Below, in pieces: positions 10,630 through 20,837 of a stretch of DNA of 64,000 nt (the first letter of the stretch is position 1; the number at the start of each line of letters is the position of its first letter). Position numbers and translations under genes: made by a program. This DNA comes from Piezodorus guildinii. Its lineage: Eukaryota > Arthropoda > Insecta > Hemiptera > Pentatomidae. The stretch spans positions 36,772,639 through 36,836,638 of the forward strand of contig CM041292.1 in NCBI GenBank assembly GCA_023052935.1, read 5' to 3'. The notes beneath the pieces are model-generated. The model was not told the origin of the DNA. It made no database searches and saw only the letters and a program-made list of their open reading frames with translations.

Positions 10630-11457
10630 ATTGAGACGTTGATTTCCAAAAGGTTCTATATCCATTCGCGAAAATCTCTCATTACTGTATTATTAAACGA
10701 GCTAATTTGGGTCTTTTTGTATAAAAATCTAGGATTGTTATTTTACCATATCAATAGCACTATTTTAAAGTTATGAAATGAAATGTTTTAGTAAGATTAA
10801 AAATTAAATATATATTTATTGAGAAATATTACAATCTGTTTCAGAATGAACAATAATAATAGTGATATGAGACCACATTCAGGAAATATATACAGAAAAT
10901 AATGATAAAGTCAAATAACATAAAATATAAAAAAAATCATTTATATATTCAATAAAATAATAATAAAAAAACAAAACAAACTACAACCTATAATTGAGAT
11001 AAATACAAAGTTGGCAAATAAATAATCATACAAACAATGGTAACTATATACAATACATACAACTGCTAAGGGGACCCCAGACTGGACTTTTCCCTCCACT
11101 TGTGGAGGAAAAAAGCGGAATCTAACAGATCCCAGCGCCTCTCTCTCAGCCGCATCACTGGTCTTAGCCAGTAAAGGCTGAGTTAGGGCGCAATAGCCAC
11201 AAACATACAGTACATGAGTGGAGGATCTGACCAGTGTCAGAACTCCAGTTTTAGTAAAATTAGCAACGAAGCAAAGTAATTAGTATCTTTAGAAAATAAT
11301 TGTATTTCTAAATCGCGTTATTAAAGGACTTGAGAGTTCATCAGATAAAATCAAATATAAGATTTAGATAAAATTGAATGGTGAGAATACAAATATGTCA
11401 TAATATTAATTACGAAAAAAATTTAATTTAGTAACTTTTGGAAATCAACGTCTCAAT
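10630..11457. mobile_element. Element Y2, interrupted by a Jockey A fragment
   Basis: Second copy with the Y termini: ATTGAGACGTTGATTTCC at 10630 and its reverse complement GGAAATCAACGTCTCAAT ending at 11457. After removal of the nested Jockey fragment and one TSD (10785-11247), about 365 bp remains, a deletion derivative of the Y1 type. The internal repeat next to the left end reads AAAAGGTTCTATATCC. Confidence 0.7.
10800..11247 (-). mobile_element. Jockey family A 3'-UTR fragment
   Basis: Reverse complement of the 3' UTR of the full-length Jockey A copy (about 20670-21130), including the GTGGAGG hairpin and the UTR phrase CAGCCGCATCACTGGTC. It is flanked by GTTTTAGTAAGATTA (10785-10799) and GTTTTAGTAAAATTA (11248-11262), a 15-bp duplication with one mismatch. 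It holds no ORF2 sequence, so this is a dead-on-arrival insertion. Confidence 0.92.
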
Positions 11458-11712
11458 TAATGATGTTTGTCAATTAAATATATTTAGTCATAATAGTCAT
11501 GATAGTCAAATAAAAATGTTGAAAGAAATGGAAATTTTACTCAGAAACTTTCAGTCCCCTAAGAATAACAGAGGTGTACAAAACATAGTCTTGTGTCTAG
11601 CACAAAACAAAACATTTAAAAATAAAAGTAACACTATACTTATATGAATTACATTATTTCAAAGAGGACATTATTTTAAATACGTCATATTAATAAAAAA
11701 AAATTAATTAAA

Positions 11713-11771
<59 letters not shown>

Positions 11772-12171
11772 ATAAACATGTGTGTACAGAGAGATACTAT
11801 TGTTATACTGCTCACTCCAATGAAATATCATAAAAAAAATAAAAACTTTTTATATTCACATATTTGTAGTGGTCTTCGTTTTAGAATGGAATATGATCAG
11901 TAACATTTTGTTTAGTTTATTCGAAAGATTGGTGGCTTAGGAGATGAAGGGATATTTTAATGAAGATGCTTTGCGTATGGATGTATGGAAGATGCGTCGG
12001 TGTTGAACGAATGTAAAGATCATCTAGGGATGACTAATCAAAAATAAAATATGGTTTTTTGGCTTTCAAAGTACGAAAAAGGTGTACTAACAGGAAACAC
12101 TGACGCCGAAACTAGAAGCATTTCGCTTTCGCGCCAGAATACCATCATATTGTAAAAAATCCAAACTAATT
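11458..12171. other. Spacer with an (AT)n microsatellite at 11714-11765
   Basis: About 50 bp of alternating AT lies at 11714-11765. No coding signal in the flanks; the frame at 11438-11647 shows no domain. Confidence 0.7.
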
Positions 12172-12184
12172 AAAATCAACCGGT

Positions 12185-12474
12185 TGGGATCACTTGTAGC
12201 TGGGTGGCTAGCGTAACAGCCTCCCATGCTAAAGGTCACGGGTTCAAACCCGCAGGTGGTCCTAGGATTTTTTAATGGGAGTAAAAAATCCTTAGTTACG
12301 CCGTCCTTCGGAGGGGACGTTAAAAGGTGGTCCCGAGCCTGTGCGATGTCAGGTACTCGTTAAAGATCCCTATTCTAATAAAACCTGGATAGGCAAAATT
12401 TAGGACTCCCACTGTAGCATCGTCCGATTAGCCATAGTAGCATAAAGTGACGTTAAACGAATAAACAAACAAAC
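12185..12474 (+). mobile_element. SINE family 1, complete copy
   Basis: A tRNA-derived SINE. The head holds a polymerase III A box (TAGCTGGGTGG, 12197-12207) and B box (GGTTCAAACC, 12241-12250). The body includes GATGTCAGGTACTCGTTAAAG, and the 3' end has GTGACGTTAAACGAATAAAC followed by an (AAAC)n tail. A 13-bp duplication, AAAATCAA(C/T)CGGT, flanks it at 12172-12184 and 12475-12487. It is the reference copy for five others here. SINEs encode no protein and depend on a partner LINE. Confidence 0.93.
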
Positions 12475-12562
12475 AAAATCAATCGGTATTATATCAAAGT
12501 TTAAGGAAAAAAATTCTTCACATCAAGGAAATATTGTTGGGAATTCCTCGAAATCACAATCA

Positions 12563-12790
12563 ATGAAAATTTTAGCATATAATATTTGGGGCTTGCAAAG
12601 TAAAAAAGATGATTTTAAGTTTTCGATATATTAAAAAGTTTGATGTATTTTTTTTTTATTTGAGACTTGCATTGAAAATGTATTATTTGAGTCAAGGTAT
12701 GCACATTTATATAATGACTTTCATGTAATATCGGTGCCTGCTATTAGAAAGGCAACATGTAGTTCCCAGGCGGGAGTTTATATGGCGTAA
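12563..12790 (+). pseudogene. Non-LTR endonuclease N-terminus, degenerate
   Basis: MKILAYNIWGLQSKKDDFKF followed, after a stop and frame shifts, by KFDVFF.LFETCIEN and NDFHVISVPAIRKA...GGVYMA-like sequence. This is the order of an apurinic-type endonuclease start (N in YN.WG, E in ET.IE) as in CR1/RTE-type ORF2. It stops at 12790 with no RT behind it. The element boundaries are not visible. Confidence 0.65.
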
Positions 12791-13119
12791 ATTTAAAAAA
12801 TACCTTATAAAAATTATATTATGTTCTGTGAAATCTCAAAAAAACATTTAGTAATGTTAAGTTTATATACCTTTGATGTTTATGTTTTGTGTATTTAAAC
12901 TGTAATTACTTGTAAATAGTATTAAAGGAAGGTATCCCAGCGTCCCATTATTATAGGTTAATCATTTTTCACATTATTACTGTCAATCCAAAGCACTGGT
13001 AATGTTTGCACAATACAATTAGTACTATTAGCTTTGTTCCAATACAAGGCTAATAAATATATGTTTATGCCTGACCAGAAATGTTTGTCAATATCCAAAC
13101 TGTTTTGGAGCTGACTGTC
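12791..13119. other. AT-rich spacer, nothing recognised
   Basis: No open frame or repeat was identified. Confidence 0.6.
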
Positions 13120-13129
13120 AAACGATCTT

Positions 13130-13255
13130 TTTTTTTTTTTTTTCTTTTATTGATACTTACAACTGTACACAGTACAACAAGTAAATGAGATATTTACAGA
13201 ACATCGGCTTGAAAAAGTCTTGATAAAAATCCACCCAGTGGCAGCACATCAGTGT
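13130..13255 (-). mobile_element. Jockey 3'-UTR micro-insertion
   Basis: A 126-bp insertion of only the 3' end of a Jockey UTR on the reverse strand (poly-T, then ATACAACAAGTAAATG-like and TGGCAGCAC phrases shared with the family B copies). Flanked by the 10-bp duplication AAACGATCTT at 13120-13129 and 13256-13265. Confidence 0.88.
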
Positions 13256-13265
13256 AAACGATCTT

Positions 13266-14391
13266 AGAACCTAAATCATGCCTATTCTAAACATAGAATA
13301 TATTTACCTATACCTGTCTATTCAACATGTAGAATGTATTTACCATAATTTTCTTAATTACCCTTTCAACAAAATCAGCCAATAGAAGCACTAATAGATG
13401 GGAGACAGAATAAACAGAAAAGGTCATTTAGTAATACTCTTAAAGGATAACCTACACAAAGAAAAACCTACTTACGAGAGTAAAGTAATACGCTAAACCC
13501 AGGTCCAAACCCGTGATTATTCTAATTATAAGTTTGCGAAGAAAACAGTTTGTGAAAAGGTCGAACACAAACAGGAGTAATATTTATGGAAGAGAGTTGG
13601 AACACCTATTGATTTACACAACCTCATCTAACGTTTTTGGCAATAAATCACAAAATTAAATGGAATTTAACACATAATTGACGTTTAAAAATCAAACGCA
13701 ACCTGCTCCGAATTGTCTTTCAATACTCGCATCCATTAATATTTGGATGTTAAAAAAAGTATATAATTTGGTTGGTGAATACTTTAGGGTTCGCGTGGAA
13801 GACCTACCACGCTCAGAGCGATGTTGAAAAACTGGTACAGGGGTCCTCCCCTTGGCCCAACACCTATTAAGGCACAAGGAATGCCTTCCAAATGGCAACA
13901 TTCGGAGTGACGCCTCTCAGAGTCACTGTTGAGGGGATGCCACGACCTCTTAGTGTTAGTTTCTTGTGTACGATTACCCTGTGTTAGCGAAGTATTTCTA
14001 GTCGATGAGGCCAATTGGAGTGCTGTCCGAAGACTTCTTTTAATTTCACAAGCTATTCTTTCTCAAGATGCAAAGTTTTTAGAACTTAAGGATTATTTTC
14101 CCCTCCACCATGCTCATTGTCAGTAATAATGCGTATGATGTTAAATTGTGTCATAATTTTGTTGCTGAATTGCATCTGGCTCAAGAGGGTAGTTCCTTGT
14201 CTATAATAAATTCACCATGGCCGTTTAAAATAACTTTTAGACTGATCAAAGAAAGTTTAGTATTATTTTTTCAAATGTCGTTTGAGTATTGTACATTGCG
14301 AGTTCTCCCACGACTACCTTCTTCGTGGCTTAAAAGTCTCTACATACTCGAAATGTGGTTCCCCAAGGGACAGTAAACCATATATTAGCAG
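13266..14391. other. No identified gene; GC-richer stretch at about 13780-14040
   Basis: Overlapping short frames exist on both strands at 13780-14040 (for example a reverse-strand frame of 76 codons), but none shows a known motif and they contradict each other. No repeat boundary was found. Confidence 0.4.
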
Positions 14392-14528
14392 AATATCAAA
14401 AGTATACCGCATTGAGAAAGATGCTAAATATGGGCGAAACTCAAAAAGAAATTATCCATGACTCCGAAAACAGCGTGGATTCCGTAATGGAACAGAATTT
14501 GAAACAGAAAGAGTTGCCAGTGACCCTT
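14392..14528 (+). other. Candidate host exon (unidentified)
   Basis: A 137-bp open stretch bounded by an acceptor-like TATTAGCAG and a strong donor-like CTT|GTGAGT. It encodes a hydrophilic peptide with YQKYTALRKMLNMGETQKEI and DSENSVDSVMEQNLKQKEL. The combination of two splice-like signals and charged composition is the only evidence. No family recognised; the chance alternative is real. Confidence 0.25.
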
Positions 14529-14534
14529 GTGAGT

Positions 14535-15420
14535 AATTGGGGAATTTCTGTATAAATTTTAACTTAAAATTTAACATTGTAAATTTAAACTACCAAACGA
14601 GAATAATCTCAATCTTGTTTCTAATTTCTTAAATAACAGGATAGTAAAAATGAGTATTGAGGAACGGAATGTTTAGGTAAATCTAGCTGTATCAATGTTT
14701 CGGTGGTATAGGCTATGTTTAGTTTTATTTTACTGTATATATTTTTTCTCATCAAGTTTTGTGAATTCCTGCTTTTAATCCCCCGATCATATGGTAGGTA
14801 TTCGGCAACTTGGTAGACGGATTTGCTGATATTGAACAACTAGAATCTTTCACAGGCGGTTCCAGAAATAGTTTTGGGGGTAGAATTGGCGAGGTTTATC
14901 GTCCATAACAAATTTAATGAAGGTTAACGGGATACCTTATATTATTACCAATCTATTAATGTTACTTACAAATTCTAATCAATGATTTCAACTTTTTATT
15001 CGTCGCCAATATGTTTATCAACCAGCGAGCCTGTTATTTTGAGAAGCAATTACGAATTTACGGGGTATTTATCTTTATTTATAAGAGGGAGTTAGTGTAT
15101 TATTACATTTAACTTGGTATGTTTATAATAACCCTTTATCCACCATATAATTATAAAAACATATTTAAAAAAAGTAGCAAAATCTATATGTCCTTCTTTA
15201 ACACTAGAAAGGCGGGAGCTATATTGCCTGAAAGCATTAAAAATGACTGCATTGTGAAAAATAACTAATGCGCAAAGAAATTTGTTTAACAGTAATTTTT
15301 AATATATTTTATAACACTTACAGTCAAATAACAAGTTATTAATAAGTATTAATAAAAATAAAACAAATGTATTACAGGAAATTCAAAAACAGGCTATCTA
15401 GTATTAAAAAGTTTTTTTTT
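14535..15420. other. AT-rich spacer, nothing recognised
   Basis: No open frame with a recognisable product on either strand; AT-rich throughout. Confidence 0.55.
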
Positions 15421-15962
15421 TTCAGTCCTTTACCCTTCGTCGCGAACCAATGACTTCCCTTCCGCCTTTTAGAAACATTCCATTAACTCTTGTAGAACAA
15501 ATCCGATACCTAGGACACCATCTTTACAAGCACCTTGAATCCACACAAAATACTAAAATGACAAGAACCTGCTCTTAGATTCCGATTTTTAAAACGGTTA
15601 CTTAACAAATATTCAAAACATCCAGTCTTTTACAAAAAACTCATGAACTCCCACTATTCTCAGACCTATTTGGACACATAGATTTGAGCTTTGGGGCTGT
15701 ACTAAAATATCTAATGTCTCCCGGATTCAATCCTTTAAATCCAAAATCCTTAATTCTCCTGATTTGCCACTAATCAAATCATCCATAATGACATCCTTAA
15801 AGATCTTAACATCCCATTCGTCGCAGACCTAGCCCGAAGTAAATATACCTTTTTTCATGCCCAACTCACTTCCATTAAAAACCCGATTGTTCATAGCTTA
15901 TCTTCCTTACATATTCCTGATGATACTCTCAGGCGATTGAAAAGAAGGTGTTGAAGGGACCT
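15421..15962 (+). pseudogene. Jockey family B ORF2 C-terminal fragment, heavily decayed
   Basis: Matches the last third of the family B ORF2: FTLRRE-like start near 15427, EQIRYLG near 15496, WTH.FELWG near 15672, and the closing RRLKRR near 15930. Many frame shifts and stops occur, and the 3' UTR and tail are missing because repeat X begins here. It is older than the 2.2 kb copy. Confidence 0.85.
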
Positions 15963-16366
15963 ACTCACACAGACCTTTTTGCGGGACTAGGTTCTTTGGA
16001 CTCAGGGGACCCTAAAACGTGTATTTCCGTTGAAAACTGGAATTCGAAAATTTTCACGATCGCAATACATTCCCTTACTTTATATTTCATATATAGGTAA
16101 GTGTAAGTAAAAAGAAGTATATCGCTAATTTTTAAAATGTTTTTCTAAAATATCCGATTTTATGCCTTATTTTTACATTCACTTACATAGTAAGGGAGAG
16201 TATTGCGATCGTGAAAATTTTCGAATTCTAGTTTTCGGCGGAAATACACGATTTAGGGTCTCCTAAGTCTAAATGACCAAGTCCCGAAAAAAGGTCTGTG
16301 TGTAGTAAGTCTAACGCAAAAACCATAAGTCGTACGGAACTGAAATTTCGTATTTAGAACAACTAT
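15963..16366 (+). repeat. Repeat X, copy 2, 5' part with an inverted duplicate of its head
   Basis: From about 16190 the X head runs forward (AGTATTGCGATCGTGAAAAT, then AAGTCCCG and GGTCTGTGTG). Positions 15963-16090 are the same head reversed, so 15963-16320 is a fold-back with arms of about 125 bp around an AT-rich centre near 16140. The copy continues after the Jockey A insertion, at 21148-21852. Confidence 0.8.
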
Positions 16367-16405
16367 CGGGGTTCTGCGCATGCGCATGAGTATAGCGGTC
16401 ATCTT
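16367..16405 (+). promoter_or_regulatory. Internal promoter region of Jockey A with an NRF-1/EWG-type palindrome
   Basis: The element begins CGGGGTTCTGCGCATGCGCA. The 12-bp palindrome TGCGCATGCGCA at 16375-16386 equals the consensus for the NRF-1 family (Erect wing in flies). Jockey elements use internal promoters lying just downstream of the start; a DPE-like GGTCA lies about 30 bp in. The function is inferred from position and sequence only. Confidence 0.5.
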
Positions 16406-16681
16406 TCAAGTCGGCTCTTGGATTTCTTGCTTTTTCAGTTGGATATCACTTCAGAACAGTCTTGAAAACATCACCAGGCTTCAGGGTAACAACAACAGTA
16501 AATATTGGAGCAAACAACGGTAAGTTGGGCTACAATTTGCACCGTAAAGTGAATGCTGAGTCACCTCTTCATATCAGCTGATTGCCAATAGCTAGGCAAG
16601 GCTGGTCTTGCTTAACTTTTCTTAAGTTATTATTTTTTCCCCCAACATCTGGTTATTATTTAATTATTTTCCTTACATGAA

Positions 16682-17987
16682 ATGCGATATTATCATCAAG
16701 TAATGTCCTCCAAAGCTTCAACTAAAAGATCTAGATCTAGTGGTTCAATCCCGTCTCCTACGAAACAAAGTTCTCGCCGTGATACTAATAAAAGATTACA
16801 AGCAACCCCTTCGGGTACTAATTCAGAATCTGAACCACAACCTGGCACATCGTCACAAGGGATGACTGACGAATCACCGTTTTTCACCCCAAATCCTTTT
16901 CAGATTTTACATAACGAAAAAGAAAACATGGAATCTGCTCCTATACCTAGTGAACCACGACCCCCTCCAATATTTGTCAAAAATATTAAAAATTTCCAGT
17001 TATTGTGTACACAATTGAACAAAATTACCGATTCTACCAGCTACTACTGTATGAGTAGAATTAATGACACCAAAAAAATCTCCTACTACTGCCGAGACAT
17101 ATAGAAAAATAGTGAAATATCTAACTGATACCAAAGCGGATTTCCATACCTACCAGCTACGCCAAGAGAGAGCTTTAAGGGTTGTAATCAGAAACTTACA
17201 CCCCTCGACACCAGTTCAACCTATTAAAGAAGAACTAACGGAGATAGGCTATAAAGTGCGGCAAGTCACTAATGTCCTAAAGGACAAAATTCCACTACCC
17301 CTCTTTTTCGTGGACTTGGAGCCATCGGAAGGAGTTGAACAAATCTATGACCTCAATAGATTGTACTATACCAGCGTAAGAGTTGAAAAACCTTACATAA
17401 AGAAGGAGATAGTTCAGTGCCATAACTGTCAAGCATATGGTCATACTAAAAGTTATTGGCATCACATACCTCGATGCGTGAAATGCGGTGAACAACACAA
17501 GTCTGTGGAGTGTACAAAACCAATATCAACACCAGCTGTATGTGCTCATTGCCTCAAGGACCACCCAGCCAGCTATAAAGGATGCCAAATCTACAGGGAA
17601 CTGAGGACCAGGTTTCAAAAACCTCAAGTACTGGATGAAACAGCTAGACAAGTAAGAAACAGAAGAGAACCCTCAAAACTTATTGATGCCAATGTATCAT
17701 TTGCCCACCTACTTGGAGGTGGGAATCAAAGTACTGAAGCCGTGGCCCAGCCGGAACTACAGAATGTACCTCAATCCATTCCACATATACCTCTTCCTCA
17801 AAATGTAACCAATCCTAAAAATCCTAATCAACCACAAATCTCTCATATCCCTCCTCCTTCAAATGCCACAGACCTTAACAGTTTGATGACATCCTTTATC
17901 TCCGAAATTAAATCCCTTGTCATGCCCCTAATATCACTCCTAACGAATCTCGTATCAAATCTCATTCCTGCCTTAAAAAAACCATAA
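16682..17987 (+). pseudogene. Jockey A ORF1 (Gag-like, zinc knuckles), one frameshift
   Basis: The nucleocapsid-like RNA-binding protein that packages element RNA. The first part (16682-17071; MSSKAST at 16703 may be the real start) is Ser/Pro-rich and leads to FVKNIKNFQLL. The frame then continues one base later (17073-17987) with the conserved domain RVVIRNLHPSTPVQPIKEEL. CCHC knuckles follow: CHNCQAYGHTKSYWHHIPRC, then CVKCGEQHKSVEC and CAHCLKDHPASYKGC. The break lies at a run of seven A (17072-17078), where six would restore the frame. It may be a fresh mutation or a homopolymer error. The stop at 17985-17987 directly abuts the ORF2 start, suggesting coupled translation. Confidence 0.9.
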
Positions 17988-20666
17988 ATGACTACACCTA
18001 ATTCCTTATCCATTCTCCTTTGGAATGCGAATGGTGTTAGAACTCACACTGACGAACTTACAGCCGTACTGCAAGACAAAAACATTGATATTGCACTCAT
18101 TACTGAAACTAGACTAACCACTAAACAGTACTTTAAAATACCAGGATACACGACATACCGGACAGACCATCCAGACGGCAAAGCCCATGCCGGTACTGCT
18201 GTCATAGTCCGCCGATCCCTCACCCATCACTTACACCCAATTTCCGCCCACGATTACCTACAAGCAACTTCCATTGTTATCAAAACCTTTTCCTTTCCGC
18301 TTATCATCGTATCAGCATACTGCCCTCCTAAACATCCCATTTCCTCTGCCCAATTTGAATCCTTTCTCAACTACTTGGGTAATCACTTCATTTTGGGTGC
18401 AGACTTAAACGCTAAGAACCAACAGTGGGGTTCTAGAACCACCAATTCTCGTGGACGGACATTGCAGTCTGCACTCAACTCCCGACGCTTTCATCTCCTA
18501 CCTCCCGATTCTCCTACCTACTGGCCAACAGATCCTAACCGTAATCCTGACATCCTCGACTTCTTCATCCACAGCGGATTAGGCTCTCTTAATTTTTCCA
18601 TAGCTCGCCTTGATGAACTATCCTCTGATCATAGTCCATTGATTCTAAATGTATCCATAACACCTATTCCTAAACCTATCCCACCGTCATTCATTAGAGG
18701 CCCTGTCAACTGGAACCTCTTCCGCGAAATCCTCACTAATGATATTGACCTCAGAGTGATTCTCAAAACCCCAAATGACCTTGACGACGCCGTATATTCC
18801 TTTACAACCGCTATTCAACAAGCCGCCTGGACTGCCTCCTCTCCCAAACAATCCCAAATAATTCCTTATAAAAGCCATTTACCACAACACCTGACAGACC
18901 TCATCAACAGCAAACGCCGAGCCAGAACATTATGGCAACGCACCCGCCACCCAGAGGATCGCCGCTCCTATAACTTTTTTTGTAGAAAATTAAAGCGGGA
19001 GTTGGCGATCTTCCGATCCCAATCCTACAATACCTACCTCTCCTCTCTCTCGACTCGTGACAATTCCCTGTGGAATGTCACGAAGAGAATCCTAAAATCC
19101 CCCCTGATATCCCATCCTCTCCGGCGTAGTGATAATTCCTGGGCTGCTTCTGACAAAGATAGGGCCCAGGAATTCGCACTACACCTTTCCAAGGTATTCA
19201 CTCCTCATTCTGATCTCAATCCAACCCACACCGCAATAGTTGAAGAGTTCCTTACGTCACCGATACCAATTTCCTTACCACCTAAAGCAATCAATCCCTC
19301 TGAGGTCAAATATCTGCTTCAAAAGCTTCCTCTCCGTAAATCCCCTGGATACGATCTCCTTACTCCTCAAATCCTAAGACAACTTCCACCTAAAGCCATT
19401 ACATTCCTTACATATATCTATAACTGTATCCTACGCACTACCTATTTCCCTCTGTTGTGGAAACACTCGACTATCATCCTTTTCCTAAAACCAGGCAAAC
19501 CATCCAACTGTACGTCATCCTACAGACCTATTAGCCTTCTTCCGATCCTCTCCAAAATCTTCGAAAAACTCCTATTGAAACGAATCCTAGCCAAATTTCA
19601 CAATTTTCCTTCACACCAGTTTGGATTCCGTCCTCAACATTCCACGGTTCAGCAAGGACTCCGAGTTGTAGACCACATTTCCTCCGCCCTTGAGTGCAAG
19701 GAGTATTGTTCGGGTGCCTTTCTGGACATAGCTCAAGCTTTTGACCGGGTGTGGCACCCGGGACTGCTCTATAAGCTCAAAACCCATTTACCTCAATCCT
19801 TATACCTAATCCTCCGATCCTATTTATCCAACCGCTCCTTCCGAGTTCGCTGTGGTTCCGAATTTTCCGAACAATATACTGTTGAGGCCGGTGTTCCTCA
19901 AGGCAGCGTCTTAGGACCCGTCCTCTACATCCTCTTCACCGCCGATATCCCTACCGATCCCAATACCTTTCTGGCAACATTTGCTGATGACACAGCCATT
20001 TTATCATCCAATTCCGATCCTGAAGCAGCATCGCTAAATCTCCAAAAGCACCTTTCCCTTGTCGAAGACTGGTGCAATGCTTGGCGCATTAAGGTGAACG
20101 AAAGCAAATGCACTCACGTCACATTCACCCTTCGACGCAAATCCTGTCCAACGGTTTACTTCAATTCCATACCGCTTCCTTCCTCAGACACAGTCCGGTA
20201 TCTCGGCTTTTTACTAGACAAAAGACTGACGTGGAACCCACATACAAGACTAAAAAGAAAAGAACTCAACCGCAGATTCGGCCAGTTATACAGACTACTA
20301 AACAGAAAATCTCATCTTACAGTTGACAACAAATTACTAATATACAAGACAGTACTGAAACCTATATGGACCTACGGACTTGAACTGTGGGGAACAGCTA
20401 AACATTCTAACATCAAACGCATCCAATCCTTCCAATCCAAAGTCCTCCGAACAATAGTTAATGCTCCATATTACGTTACCAACTGTACCCTACACCATGA
20501 CCTTAATATTCCGTTTGTTTTAGACCTGGTACCATCCAAATTTTCCAAATTTCATCAGAACCTTAGTCATCATCCTAACCCTCTAGCGCAATCCCTATCC
20601 AGCACCACCCATCCCTACAATCCTCCTCGAAGATTGAAACGGCAGTGGCCACGAGACCTATTGTAA
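17988..20666 (+). CDS. Jockey A ORF2: endonuclease and reverse transcriptase, intact
   Basis: An uninterrupted 892-codon polyprotein that nicks target DNA and copies element RNA at the nick. The endonuclease occupies about residues 1-230: LLWNANGV, LITETRL, SAYCPP, LGADLNAKNQQWGS and SSDHSPLIL carry the expected Asn, Glu, Asp and His residues. The reverse transcriptase spans about 440-720: SYRPISLLPILSKIFEKLL, HQFGFRPQHSTVQQ, GAFLDIAQAFDRVWH, AGVPQGSVLGPVLY and the catalytic TFADDTAIL. The C-terminus ends NPPRRLKRQWPRDLL as in other Jockey proteins. Its length is normal for the clade and no RNase H is present, as expected. All catalytic motifs look intact, so it may be active and able to mobilise truncated relatives. 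Confidence 0.96.
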   Translation: MTTPNSLSILLWNANGVRTHTDELTAVLQDKNIDIALITETRLTTKQYFKIPGYTTYRTDHPDGKAHAGTAVIVRRSLTHHLHPISAHDYLQATSIVIKTFSFPLIIVSAYCPPKHPISSAQFESFLNYLGNHFILGADLNAKNQQWGSRTTNSRGRTLQSALNSRRFHLLPPDSPTYWPTDPNRNPDILDFFIHSGLGSLNFSIARLDELSSDHSPLILNVSITPIPKPIPPSFIRGPVNWNLFREILTNDIDLRVILKTPNDLDDAVYSFTTAIQQAAWTASSPKQSQIIPYKSHLPQHLTDLINSKRRARTLWQRTRHPEDRRSYNFFCRKLKRELAIFRSQSYNTYLSSLSTRDNSLWNVTKRILKSPLISHPLRRSDNSWAASDKDRAQEFALHLSKVFTPHSDLNPTHTAIVEEFLTSPIPISLPPKAINPSEVKYLLQKLPLRKSPGYDLLTPQILRQLPPKAITFLTYIYNCILRTTYFPLLWKHSTIILFLKPGKPSNCTSSYRPISLLPILSKIFEKLLLKRILAKFHNFPSHQFGFRPQHSTVQQGLRVVDHISSALECKEYCSGAFLDIAQAFDRVWHPGLLYKLKTHLPQSLYLILRSYLSNRSFRVRCGSEFSEQYTVEAGVPQGSVLGPVLYILFTADIPTDPNTFLATFADDTAILSSNSDPEAASLNLQKHLSLVEDWCNAWRIKVNESKCTHVTFTLRRKSCPTVYFNSIPLPSSDTVRYLGFLLDKRLTWNPHTRLKRKELNRRFGQLYRLLNRKSHLTVDNKLLIYKTVLKPIWTYGLELWGTAKHSNIKRIQSFQSKVLRTIVNAPYYVTNCTLHHDLNIPFVLDLVPSKFSKFHQNLSHHPNPLAQSLSSTTHPYNPPRRLKRQWPRDLL

Positions 20667-20807
20667 ACATTTAAACTGGAGTTCTGACAATGGTCAGATC
20701 CTCCACTCATGTACGGTATGTTTGTGGCTACAGCGCCCTAACTCAGCCTCCACTGGCTCAGACCGGTGATGCGGCTGAGATAGATGCGCTGGGATCTCTT
20801 GGGTTCC

Positions 20808-20837
20808 GCTTTTTCCTCCACAAGTGGAGGGAAAAGC
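20808..20837 (+). other. Conserved 3'-UTR hairpin of Jockey A
   Basis: GCTTTTTCCTCCAC and GTGGAGGGAAAAGC pair over 14 bp (one G-U) around AA. The hairpin is preserved in the truncated copy at 10800-11247 (reverse strand, near 11087-11117). A role in recognition by the reverse transcriptase is a guess from position. Confidence 0.6.

Noticed and set aside
14355..14376. VVPQGT, resembling the RT motif GVPQGS
   Set aside because: No other RT block lies in order around it, and the following residues do not fit.
17064..17104. Programmed frameshift in Jockey A ORF1 at the A run
   Set aside because: Jockey ORF1 is a single frame in the clade, and one extra A explains the break more simply, though it was not excluded.
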